A DNA stretch of 64,000 nucleotides, from contig NZ_CP022347.1 of the NCBI RefSeq assembly GCF_002238335.1, forward strand, positions 1,674,001-1,738,000. Reading direction: 5' to 3'. This DNA comes from Campylobacter avium LMG 24591. Lineage in GTDB: Bacteria; Campylobacterota; Campylobacteria; Campylobacterales; Campylobacteraceae. Made by a program: the position numbers and the translations under genes. Shown here one piece after another: positions 1 to 6,726 of this stretch (positions are counted from its first letter, which is position 1; every line of letters begins with the position of its first letter). Below the pieces are notes generated by a model. That model searched no databases, was not told the DNA's origin, and saw nothing but the letters and a program-made list of their open reading frames with translations.

Positions 1-85
1 GAGTCTTATATTCTAAAAACACCATATTTGCCTCCTTTGCAAAAATAAAACAAGCTAGAAAAGCCGCAATAAATAAGATACGCAT
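1..85 (-). CDS. Secreted protein, N-terminus only (runs off the left edge)
   Basis: Only the first 28 codons are present. The start is ATG at 83-85 on the minus strand, beginning MRILFIAAFLACFIFAKEAN. A short charged N-terminus, a hydrophobic core and a likely cut after FA read as a Sec signal peptide, so the product is probably periplasmic. Function cannot be told from this piece. The gene sits behind a MerR-type 19-bp-spacer promoter shared with the secreted hydrolase and aldo/keto reductases nearby, which suggests the same stress regulon. Confidence 0.6.
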   Translation of the reverse strand, partial: MRILFIAAFLACFIFAKEANMVFLEYKT

Positions 86-112
86 ACTAAATCCTAATTT
101 GAAATTTTTAAA

Positions 113-143
113 AGTATAAAGGATGAGAGTAGGTCTAAGTCAA
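113..143 (-). promoter_or_regulatory. MerR-type promoter, copy 1
   Basis: On the minus strand: -35 TTGACT (138-143), exactly 19 bp, -10 TATACT (113-118). The spacer begins TAGACCTACTCTC. A 19-bp spacer between good boxes is the hallmark of promoters untwisted by MerR-family activators. It drives the partial secreted gene at the left edge. Matching copies lie at 2240-2270, 3526-3556 and 15935-15965. Confidence 0.7.
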
Positions 144-183
144 GGGCTTTTTGGATTTTTTTTAGACTTTTTGCCTGGTAGAA

Positions 184-1137
184 TTAATCCTTTATGATTA
201 AAAGCTCGTGCGAAACTTTTGTATTAGTATCATCGCCCCTTTTTACCCTGTTTTTGCCTATCCTAATTTCACCTTGTCCCATTGTGTATTGCCATTTTGG
301 CTCTAAAATTTTAAAATCCTTGTAAGCCTCTCGCACAAATTCACAGTCATTATAGCTTAAGATAAATCTGCCCTTGTGCTCTTTCAAAAGCCTTGCCAAA
401 AGCTCGTGGTTAAAGCCATTGTGATGAATGGCGAAATTTCGCATAGGATAAATTCCTTTAAACATCTTTGAATTTCCTTCTAAAAAATAAGGCGGATCAA
501 GGTAAAAAAAGTCATTTGGGTATTTTTCAAAAACAGCTTCAAAGCTGGTGCATTCCACATGTAAATTTGGGTTATCAAAATTTTTTATCTTTTGCAAAGC
601 CTTTAAATAAACGTCTTTTTTGTCCTCATAAATTTTACTTAGCCAACCCAAAAATCCAGGCCCATAACTCAAATTAAAATTAAAATAATAATCTCTTGCA
701 AGCTCTAAAGGACTTAGCTTTATTTGCGGTTTGTTTGCGGGGTTTTTCTGCCTTTCGTTCCAAAACAACTTCAGCTCATCTTTAATCTTTGCGTAAGTTT
801 CTTTGCTTGGCTCTAAGTCTTTTAAGCTATCAAAAAGTGCCTTGGAATCTTTTAGCAAAACCTGCCAAAAATTCACTAAAATATCAAAGATATCAAAGGC
901 TCTAACCTCAAGCCCTAATTCTAAACTAGCAGCGATTTCTACGCTTCCGCCGCCCATAAAAGGACTGATTATTCTTTGCAAATCATCTGGAAATTGTTCG
1001 ATTATAAGCCCAACAGCCAAGCTTTTGCCTCCGCCATAACGCAAGGGGCTTTTTGCGTAACGTTTATAAGCTAGGCTTTTGCCCTTAAGAGAATGCAAAA
1101 ATTCAGCCTTTTTATCCTTGATACTTTGCTTCAACAC
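184..1137 (-). CDS. D12-class (Dam-like) DNA adenine-N6 methyltransferase
   Basis: A 317-aa protein with the D12-class layout. The AdoMet-binding N-terminal motif is SPLRYGGGKS (about residues 30-39), followed by ISPFMGGGSVE (about 57-67). The catalytic DPPY lies within FFYLDPPYF (about 214-222), and a C-terminal FILSYND motif follows. It should methylate adenine N6 at a short palindromic site. No nuclease gene adjoins it, so it looks like a solitary methylase or the remainder of a restriction system. The start is GTG at 1135-1137, preceded by AAAGGACA. The 3' end lies 41 bp from the MerR-type promoter of the next gene. The target sequence cannot be read from the protein. Confidence 0.85.
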   Translation of the reverse strand: MLKQSIKDKKAEFLHSLKGKSLAYKRYAKSPLRYGGGKSLAVGLIIEQFPDDLQRIISPFMGGGSVEIAASLELGLEVRAFDIFDILVNFWQVLLKDSKALFDSLKDLEPSKETYAKIKDELKLFWNERQKNPANKPQIKLSPLELARDYYFNFNLSYGPGFLGWLSKIYEDKKDVYLKALQKIKNFDNPNLHVECTSFEAVFEKYPNDFFYLDPPYFLEGNSKMFKGIYPMRNFAIHHNGFNHELLARLLKEHKGRFILSYNDCEFVREAYKDFKILEPKWQYTMGQGEIRIGKNRVKRGDDTNTKVSHELLIIKD

Positions 1138-1189
1138 TGTCCTTTAAGTATTTGTCTAAATTTAGCCAAATTTGCATTTAAAAAGGCTT

Positions 1190-2209
1190 TTAGTTCAAAT
1201 TTTGCTTGAAAAATTCAGATATTTTTGCAAAAGGAATTTTATCTAAATTATCATACAAATCCACATGAGAAGCATCTTTTACTATCAAGAGCTCTTTATT
1301 CTTACCCTTTAAATTTTTAAAAGCATCCTCGCTAAAATACCTGCTGTGTGCCTTTTCTCCGTGTATGACAAGCACAGGATTTAGTATTTCGTTACTATAT
1401 GCTAAGATAGGCATGTTTATGAAAGAAAGGGCTGAGGTCGCGTTCCAATTGCCATTTGAATTTATAGAACGTTTATGAAAGCCTCTTGGTGTTTTGTAAT
1501 AATTATAATAATCTTGTATGAATTTTGGCTCATTTCCGCTTAGTTTATCAGGCAAACCGGCTGCCTTAGCATAGGTGCCTTTTTTAAAATCTTGCGTTCT
1601 TTGCTTATTTAAGCTTTCTTTTAATTTTTGCCTATCCTTTGCGTTGTTAGCACTATCATTATAGCCATTAGCATTAACCCTGCTCATATCATACATAGTT
1701 GAAGTGACAGTTGCTCTTACCCTAGTATCCATAGCAGCAGCATTTAAGGCAAAGCCTCCAAAACCACAAATTCCTAAAATTCCTATCTTATTTTCATCCA
1801 CCATTTTATGAGTGCTCAAAAAATCAACAGCGGCTGAAAAATCCTCTGTATTTATGTCCGGCGAGGCCACATTTCTAGGTTTTCCTTCGCTTTCGCCCGT
1901 ATAAGACGCATCAAAGGCTAAGGTGATGAAGCCTTGCTTTGCTAGACTTTGAGCATACAGCCCTGAAGCTTGTTCTTTAACAGCTCCAAATGGTCCGCTT
2001 ATAGCGATGGCAGGCATTTTACCCTTTGCATTTTTAGGTATATACAAATCGCCCACCAATGTAATGCCGTAGCGGTTTTTAAATTTAACCTTTTGCACAT
2101 TTACCTCATCACTTTTTGCGAAAACCTTGTCCCAAGCTTTGTCCCCAGCCATGGCCACACCTCCTATAAAAAATAAGCTTAAAAGAAAGACCTTTAATAT
2201 AGCTTTCAT
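1190..2209 (-). CDS. Secreted alpha/beta hydrolase (COG1073/YcjY-like)
   Basis: A 339-aa protein with an N-terminal Sec signal peptide (about residues 1-21, ending GGVAMA). The alpha/beta hydrolase fold shows an oxyanion strand ending AISGPFG (about 69-75) and a nucleophile elbow GICGFGG (about 146-152). There the nucleophile position is Cys, as in YcjY- and dienelactone-hydrolase-like proteins, not Ser. The acid region is VIHGEKAHS and the His is in DASHVDLYD near the C-terminus. It is probably periplasmic and the substrate is unknown. Its MerR-type promoter (2240-2270) matches those of two aldo/keto reductases, which points to detoxification of reactive organic compounds (inference). Confidence 0.8.
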   Translation of the reverse strand: MKAILKVFLLSLFFIGGVAMAGDKAWDKVFAKSDEVNVQKVKFKNRYGITLVGDLYIPKNAKGKMPAIAISGPFGAVKEQASGLYAQSLAKQGFITLAFDASYTGESEGKPRNVASPDINTEDFSAAVDFLSTHKMVDENKIGILGICGFGGFALNAAAMDTRVRATVTSTMYDMSRVNANGYNDSANNAKDRQKLKESLNKQRTQDFKKGTYAKAAGLPDKLSGNEPKFIQDYYNYYKTPRGFHKRSINSNGNWNATSALSFINMPILAYSNEILNPVLVIHGEKAHSRYFSEDAFKNLKGKNKELLIVKDASHVDLYDNLDKIPFAKISEFFKQNLN

Positions 2210-2239
2210 ATTAATCCTTTAAAATAAATTTAAAAGACT

Positions 2240-2270
2240 ATTATAAAGGCTGAGACTTAGTCTAAGTCAA
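2240..2270 (-). promoter_or_regulatory. MerR-type promoter, copy 2
   Basis: Minus strand: -35 TTGACT (2265-2270), 19-bp spacer, -10 TATAAT (2240-2245). The spacer plus -35 contains the palindrome ACTTAGACTAAGT, the clearest dyad among the four copies. It lies about 30 bp upstream of the start of the secreted alpha/beta hydrolase. Confidence 0.8.
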
Positions 2271-2416
2271 GAGGAAAGAGAGAATTTTTTAAAATTTTTT
2301 TACTGAACGTGCTTGGGCATTCTTGGAATTTGTATTAAGAACTAAGAGCATTAGAAAGCAAAGAAATACATTTAAGAGTTTAAATTTTGCATTTGCCTTG
2401 GTTTTTAAAATTTTAA

Positions 2417-2441
2417 TTTTGCCTAGTAAAACCAGGCAAAA
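2417..2441 (-). terminator. Hairpin after the nitroreductase gene
   Basis: The inverted repeat TTTTGCCT (2417-2424) / AGGCAAAA (2434-2441) lies just past the nitroreductase stop codon. An AT-rich stretch follows in the direction of transcription. It is a likely weak intrinsic terminator. Confidence 0.45.
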
Positions 2442-2443
2442 GC

Positions 2444-3067
2444 TTATCTATACTCAACCACTTCTTCTATTTTAAGTCTTTGTTTTTTGTATTTTGGCTC
2501 ATTTTTTCTGTATCCAAGACTTAAGATAACTGCGGTTTGAAAAGGGTAATTCAGCCTTAGATACTCATCAACCTTGGCCTTTTCAAAGCCTCCTATCATA
2601 CAAGAATCAATGCCCTTTACCATAGCAGCAGTCGCCATTTGCATAAGGGCTAGGTGGCATTGATTATTAGCATAAGCGTAAAGCTGCTCCTCATTCATGG
2701 CATTTGTGGCTCCGGTATAAGAATTTAACACCTGCTGAAATTTGTCTTTATCTACATTGGGACTGCAAAATCTCGCAACCTGCTTTCTCGCATACTCATC
2801 CTTAGCTTGCAAATCAGTTCTTGCTAAGATGATGATGTTATGGCTTGCGGTGGCGACATTTTCTTGATTAAAACAAAGCTTGCTTAGGGCCTCATTATCT
2901 TCTTTTTTGCTAAGAACCACAAATTTCCAAGGCTCAAAGCCGCAAGAACTAGGTGCCAAGCGGCCTGCCTCTAAGATGAAGTCTAGGTCGTCTTTTTGTA
3001 TCTCTTTGTCTGTAAAAGCCTTGCAGGCAAATCTTTGCTGTAAGCTTTCTTCAAAGGTAAAAACCAT
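2444..3067 (-). CDS. Nitroreductase-family NAD(P)H oxidoreductase (RdxA/NfsB-like)
   Basis: A 207-aa single-domain flavoenzyme of the nitroreductase family. The N-terminal FMN-phosphate-binding segment is QRFACKAFTD (about residues 11-20). It is followed by GRLAPSSCGFEPWKFVV (about 35-51) and the C-terminal part MIGGFEKAKVDEYL. Family members reduce nitro compounds, quinones or flavins with NAD(P)H, and Campylobacter and Helicobacter RdxA/FrxA activate metronidazole. It is transcribed divergently from an HxlR-family regulator with a 92-bp gap to that gene's start. This is a classic arrangement in which the regulator senses electrophiles or oxidants and controls the reductase (inference). Confidence 0.85.
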   Translation of the reverse strand: MVFTFEESLQQRFACKAFTDKEIQKDDLDFILEAGRLAPSSCGFEPWKFVVLSKKEDNEALSKLCFNQENVATASHNIIILARTDLQAKDEYARKQVARFCSPNVDKDKFQQVLNSYTGATNAMNEEQLYAYANNQCHLALMQMATAAMVKGIDSCMIGGFEKAKVDEYLRLNYPFQTAVILSLGYRKNEPKYKKQRLKIEEVVEYR

Positions 3068-3159
3068 AATAACTCCTTAAAATAAAAAATATTTCTGATA
3101 CAATGCTAGAAAGTTCAATACGGAAAATAAAGTTAGATACTTACTACAAGGAAAGATAT

Positions 3160-3507
3160 ATGAAAAAAGAGCTATCTTGCATAAAGGCAGAAAATATACA
3201 AGGTTCGCCATTTTCCTACACTCTTTCTTTAATAGGCGGAAAGTATAAGATGGGAATTTTATACGCCTTGTTTCATTTCAAAACAGTTCGCTATAACGAG
3301 CTTAAAAGATATATGGGTTCAATTTCTTTTAAAAGTTTAAGCAATGCACTTAAAGAGCTTGAAAACGACAAGCTAATACAAAGAAAAGAATACCCTCAAA
3401 TTCCACCAAAGGTAGAATACTCACTATCCACAAAGGGACAGTCTTTAATACCAATCCTAGATTCCCTTAACGCTTGGGGAGAAAAATACTACAAGGATAA
3501 AAATTAA
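3160..3507 (+). CDS. HxlR-family winged-helix regulator (Rrp-like)
   Basis: A 115-aa HxlR-type winged helix. Characteristic parts are SLIGGKYKMGILYAL (about residues 23-37), the recognition region RYNELKRYMGSISFKSLSNALKEL split over helices 2-3, and the wing ending KVEYSLSTKGQSL. An earlier in-frame ATG exists at 3103, but the ATG at 3160 has the ribosome site AAGGAAAG, so I place the start there. Family members, including C. jejuni RrpA and RrpB, respond to oxidants or electrophiles through cysteine. Here one Cys, in KKELSCIKAEN, lies near the N-terminus. It is divergent from the nitroreductase and just upstream of a Tat-exported aldo/keto reductase. Confidence 0.85.
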   Translation: MKKELSCIKAENIQGSPFSYTLSLIGGKYKMGILYALFHFKTVRYNELKRYMGSISFKSLSNALKELENDKLIQRKEYPQIPPKVEYSLSTKGQSLIPILDSLNAWGEKYYKDKN

Positions 3508-3525
3508 ATTTTTTGCAATTTTCTC

Positions 3526-3556
3526 TTGACAGACAGTAGGTGTTAGCTCTTATAAT
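3526..3556 (+). promoter_or_regulatory. MerR-type promoter, copy 3
   Basis: Plus strand: -35 TTGACA (3526-3531), exactly 19 bp, -10 TATAAT (3551-3556). The spacer GACAGTAGGTGTTAGCTCT shares AGTAGGT with copy 4. It drives the Tat-targeted aldo/keto reductase starting at 3584, with AAAGGAGAAAA as ribosome site. Confidence 0.75.
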
Positions 3557-3583
3557 AATGCAAATTTTCTGCAAAGGAGAAAA

Positions 3584-4588
3584 ATGCAAGATATAAAGCA
3601 CTCAAAAAACTTTGCTAACAACTCAAGACGAAGCTTTTTAAAACATAGTGCAAAAACACTAGCTTATGCAGTTAGTTTAGGTGCAGGAATGGCTGCTTTT
3701 AATCCACTCGTAGCAAAAAATAATAACAAAGGAAATACCATGCAAACTATAACTCTAAACAACGGCGTTAAAATGCCTATCTTAGGCTATGGAGTCTATC
3801 AAATAGACGCTAAAGAAACTCAAAGATGTGTAGAAGATGCCTTAGAAGTGGGATACAGGCTTATAGATACAGCACAGTCGTATTTTAACGAAGAGGGCGT
3901 AGGTGCTGCCATAAAAGCAAGTGGCATAAAAAGGGAAGAAATCTTTGTAACTACAAAGTTATGGGTAAGTTATACAAATGAAACAAAAGCAAAAAAAGCC
4001 TTTGATAATTCTTTAAAAAAGCTTGGCTTAGACTATATAGACCTTTATTTGATACACCAACCATTTAATGATGTTTATGGAGCGTGGCGAACTATGAGTA
4101 AGCTCTACAAAGATAAAAAAATAAGAGCCATTGGAGTAAGTAATTTTTATGATGATAGATTGGTGGATTTTTGCTTAAACAACGAAATAAAACCGGCTCT
4201 AAATCAAATCGAATGCAATCCTTTACACGCTCAATTTCAAATGCAAAAACTTATGAAAGAATACAATGTAGCTATGCAGTCTTGGGCTTCATTTGGAGAG
4301 GGAAAAAACAATATGTTTAGCAATCCAACCATAGCTAAAATTGGAAAAAAATACAACAAAACAGTAGCTCAAGTTATACTAAGATGGCTCATACAAAGAG
4401 AGATAGCAGTAATTCCTAAAACTACCAGAAAGGAAAGAATGTTAGAGAATTTCTCGGTATTTGATTTTACACTAGATGCTAAGGATATGCAAACAATGGC
4501 AAGTTTAGACGATAAAAAGTCCTTATTTTTCGACCACAGAGACCCTGCTATGGTTAAGTGGCTAAATGAGTATAAAGCGGATTTATAA
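3584..4588 (+). CDS. Tat-targeted aldo/keto reductase
   Basis: A 334-aa protein. Residues about 1-45 form a twin-arginine signal: SRRSFLK (about 14-20), a modest hydrophobic stretch, and a likely cut after NPLVA. From residue 53 it is a complete aldo/keto reductase starting MQTITLNNGVKMPILGYG. The catalytic tetrad is visible: Asp in RLIDTA, Tyr in QSYFNE, Lys in VTTKLW, His in LIHQP. The NADP-binding end IPKTTRKERMLEN is present. The body is about 70% identical by eye to the cytoplasmic paralogue at 37752. Tat export fits a folded protein carrying its nicotinamide cofactor. Controlled by a MerR-type promoter. A second start at codon 53 could give a cytoplasmic form. Confidence 0.88.
   Translation: MQDIKHSKNFANNSRRSFLKHSAKTLAYAVSLGAGMAAFNPLVAKNNNKGNTMQTITLNNGVKMPILGYGVYQIDAKETQRCVEDALEVGYRLIDTAQSYFNEEGVGAAIKASGIKREEIFVTTKLWVSYTNETKAKKAFDNSLKKLGLDYIDLYLIHQPFNDVYGAWRTMSKLYKDKKIRAIGVSNFYDDRLVDFCLNNEIKPALNQIECNPLHAQFQMQKLMKEYNVAMQSWASFGEGKNNMFSNPTIAKIGKKYNKTVAQVILRWLIQREIAVIPKTTRKERMLENFSVFDFTLDAKDMQTMASLDDKKSLFFDHRDPAMVKWLNEYKADL
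3728..3742 (+). promoter_or_regulatory. Internal ribosome site and start codon inside the Tat-AKR gene
   Basis: AAAGGAAATACC followed by ATG (3740-3742) sits at the exact boundary between the Tat signal and the aldo/keto reductase body. Residues after this ATG match the true N-terminus of the paralogue at 37752. It may be a relic of fusion of a Tat leader onto a cytoplasmic gene, or a working second start. Confidence 0.5.
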
Positions 4589-4672
4589 TAACTTGTGTTA
4601 AATCGTATAGAATTTATAAAGCTATCTTTGTTTTTAGCTAAACAAAAACCGTGGCTAAAGATAAGTTTCAAA

Positions 4673-4953
4673 ATGCTTTGCTGTATTATTCCAAAACGCT
4701 TAATACCCATATTTTAGCCCAGTATATAGCAAGAGCTATAAAGGCTGATGTGTATAGAATTCACCCTTAATCTCTATCCTAAGGATTATGATGAAATTCT
4801 AATAAGAGCTAGAAAAGAACAAGGAGAAAAAGCCGATGTTGTACTTGAGGATATCTTTTGACTTAAGCACTTATGATAATATCATACTAGCTTCTCCGCT
4901 TTGCTCTTTAAATTTAAGCACTCCTATTAAAAGTCTTTTAAAAAGTGCAAGGA
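4673..4953 (+). pseudogene. Flavodoxin-family relic
   Basis: No open frame survives, but flavodoxin segments appear in order across frames. LLYYSKTLNTHILAQYIA then IKADVYRIHP lies in one frame, NLYPKDYDEILIRARKEQG in the next, and DLSTYDNIILASPLCSLNL in the last. The order and content match small flavodoxins, whose phosphate loop is usually S-x-T/S-G-N-T followed by a YPxDYDE segment and a YD.I.LG.P strand. At least two frameshifts are needed, and the FMN phosphate loop and C-terminal third are lost. A dead gene in a redox-enzyme cluster. Confidence 0.6.
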
Positions 4954-5132
4954 TAAAAAACAAAAAAGAGATTTAAAAACTTATAATGAAGCCTTATTGC
5001 AAGATAAAACAAAGTTTTTTGCCCTTGCAAGAAGATACAAAACTTCGAATTTTTATACATAAAATACAATAATTATTATCTTGTTTAGAATTTCATAAGA
5101 TAATTAAGAAAAATTTTTATTAAGGAAAAATT
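4954..5132 (+). other. Gene-free, AT-rich stretch before the second Tat-AKR
   Basis: No gene or RNA is recognisable. The segment continues the decayed DNA after the flavodoxin relic and ends with the ribosome site AAGGAAAAATT in front of the ATG at 5133. No 19-bp-spacer promoter is seen here. Confidence 0.4.
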
Positions 5133-6047
5133 ATGAAAAATAATCCAAGACGCGAATTTTTGCTAAATACCGCTAAGTGTGCGGGTGCTTTAGCAGTGCT
5201 TAACACAACATTTGCTACAAATATTTTTGCAACTACTGCCAAAGAAGCTATGCCTGTGCCTACTGTAAAACTCAACAACGGTGTTTCTATGCCTATAATT
5301 GGACTTGGGACCTATTCTATAAATGAGGTTTCTACCTTTCTTGATGCTATAAATGTAGGTTATAGATTAATAGACAGTGCTCAACTTTATGGAAATGAAA
5401 AGGTGGTGGGCGAGGCAGTAAAACAGTCAAAGGTAAAAAGAGAGGAATTCTTTATCACTACCAAACTATCAAGCAACATGGACTTTAAACAAACACAAAA
5501 AAGCATAGATGACACCTTGAAACTAATGAATTTAAAATATTTAGACTTGCTTTTAATACACCAACCATTTGAAAACAGAAAGCAAATGTATAAGGCTATG
5601 GAAGAAGCTTATAAAAAAGGTAAAATAAAGGCTATAGGTGTATCAAATTTCACACCTGATATTTATAGCGACTTTGTAAAATCTTGCGAGATAATACCTG
5701 CTGTAAATCAGTGCGAAACACACATCTTTTATCAACAAAAGAAGCTAAGAGAAGTTATGAAGGATCACGGCACAATGCTTCAGTCTTGGAGTCCTTTTGT
5801 GCATGGTAAAAAAGAATTCTTTGAAAACAAAACTATGTTAGCAATAGCTAAAAAATACAACAAAACAGTAGCGCAAGTTGCACTAAGATTCTTAACACAA
5901 GAAAATATAATAGTAATACCTAAGGCTGCGAGATTAAAATATATGAAAGAAAATTTAAATATCTTTGATTTTGAATTAAGCAAGGCTGATATGAAAAAGA
6001 TACAAGACTTAGATGAAAACAAGGGGCAGTTTTCATACAGTCGCTAA
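5133..6047 (+). CDS. Second Tat-targeted aldo/keto reductase
   Basis: A 304-aa protein. The N-terminus has PRREFLL (about residues 5-11), a twin-arginine motif, then AKCAGALAVLNTTFATNIFA, so Tat export with cleavage near residue 34 is likely. The mature part is an aldo/keto reductase. Tetrad: Asp in RLIDSA, Tyr in QLYGNE, Lys in ITTKLSS, His in LLIHQP. The cofactor segment VIPKAARLKYMKEN is present. It is closest by eye to the cytoplasmic enzyme at 15094-15897, which shares the NQCETH, YQQKxLRE and QSWSPF segments. No MerR-type promoter lies directly upstream. A strong hairpin follows the stop. Confidence 0.87.
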   Translation: MKNNPRREFLLNTAKCAGALAVLNTTFATNIFATTAKEAMPVPTVKLNNGVSMPIIGLGTYSINEVSTFLDAINVGYRLIDSAQLYGNEKVVGEAVKQSKVKREEFFITTKLSSNMDFKQTQKSIDDTLKLMNLKYLDLLLIHQPFENRKQMYKAMEEAYKKGKIKAIGVSNFTPDIYSDFVKSCEIIPAVNQCETHIFYQQKKLREVMKDHGTMLQSWSPFVHGKKEFFENKTMLAIAKKYNKTVAQVALRFLTQENIIVIPKAARLKYMKENLNIFDFELSKADMKKIQDLDENKGQFSYSR

Positions 6048-6074
6048 GCTTGGCAAGGATAATCCTTGCTAAGC
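6048..6074 (+). terminator. Hairpin after the second Tat-AKR
   Basis: A 12-bp near-perfect stem (6048-6059 with 6063-6074, one G-T pair, loop of three) begins one base after the stop codon. The T-run after it is weak, so it is terminator-like. Confidence 0.5.
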
Positions 6075-6153
6075 ATATTCGCTTTAAAGGTAAAAAATTA
6101 AAGGCTTTTTTATGAAATACTTTATAATATAAGAGAAAATTTCAAGGAAAAAT

Positions 6154-6645
6154 ATGAAAAAATTTATCGCTGTCTTATTTTTATTTTCTAGCTTTAGCTT
6201 TGCCATAAGTATAGGTTCGCTTAGCATTTCGCCTGAGATTGGCGGTTCTTACAAAAATGAAAATATTGGTTCTTATACTTATAATACATACGGCGTTGGT
6301 GCTAGGCTGTGGCTAGGATATAATAATATCTTTGTAGCGCCACAATACAAGTATTACAAAGCAAACAATACCTTTTTTGACTTCACCAAGCAACAATACG
6401 GGCTTTCGCTGGGATACAATCTGGATTTAAGCATAATTAGCATTTTGCCTTATGTGGGCTTTAACTACTCAAAATTCAATGCCTTGTTTGAAAATGACAT
6501 CTCATATAATGTGGGAGTAAGGCTTAAAACAAGCATTTTGCCAATCTTTGCCTCTGTAGAATACGAATACGAAAAGCTAAACTACATAAACGGCGGCAAG
6601 ACAAACGCTAGCGGCTTTCTTTTCAATGTAGGCGTTTCGTTCTAA
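6154..6645 (+). CDS. Small outer-membrane beta-barrel protein
   Basis: A 163-aa protein with a clean Sec signal (MKKFIAVLFLFSSFSFA). The rest is alternating aromatic/hydrophobic strands such as YGVGARLWLGY, IFVAPQYKYYKA and YGLSLGYNL. The C-terminal residue is Phe (LFNVGVSF), the usual signature for BAM-assembled barrels. By length, six to eight strands are likely. A -10 TATAAT and the ribosome site AAGGAAAAAT precede it. It is monocistronic, closed by the hairpin at 6684-6710. Role unknown; small barrels of this kind are often adhesins or structural proteins. Confidence 0.7.
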   Translation: MKKFIAVLFLFSSFSFAISIGSLSISPEIGGSYKNENIGSYTYNTYGVGARLWLGYNNIFVAPQYKYYKANNTFFDFTKQQYGLSLGYNLDLSIISILPYVGFNYSKFNALFENDISYNVGVRLKTSILPIFASVEYEYEKLNYINGGKTNASGFLFNVGVSF

Positions 6646-6683
6646 ATCACAACAAAGGCTTTAAAATCTTACCTTTGTGCTTT

Positions 6684-6710
6684 AAAAAGCTTGAATTTAT
6701 CAAGCTTTTT
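6684..6710. terminator. Bidirectional terminator
   Basis: Perfect inverted repeat AAAAAGCTTGA / TCAAGCTTTTT with a 5-nt loop, lying between two convergent genes (barrel protein on plus, MFS transporter on minus). The A and T runs on each side allow it to work in both directions. Confidence 0.8.
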
Positions 6711-6726
6711 GGACTTAAATTTAACC

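Noticed and set aside
3271-3287. TGTTTCATTTCAAAACA as a third parS-like site.
   Set aside because: It is 17 bp, not palindromic and within the HxlR coding region; similarity to parS is limited to the left half.
4857-4887. TTGACT followed 19 bp later by CATACT inside the flavodoxin relic, resembling the MerR-type promoters.
   Set aside because: The bases encode the flavodoxin segment DLSTYDNIILA, the -10 match is poor and no gene follows.
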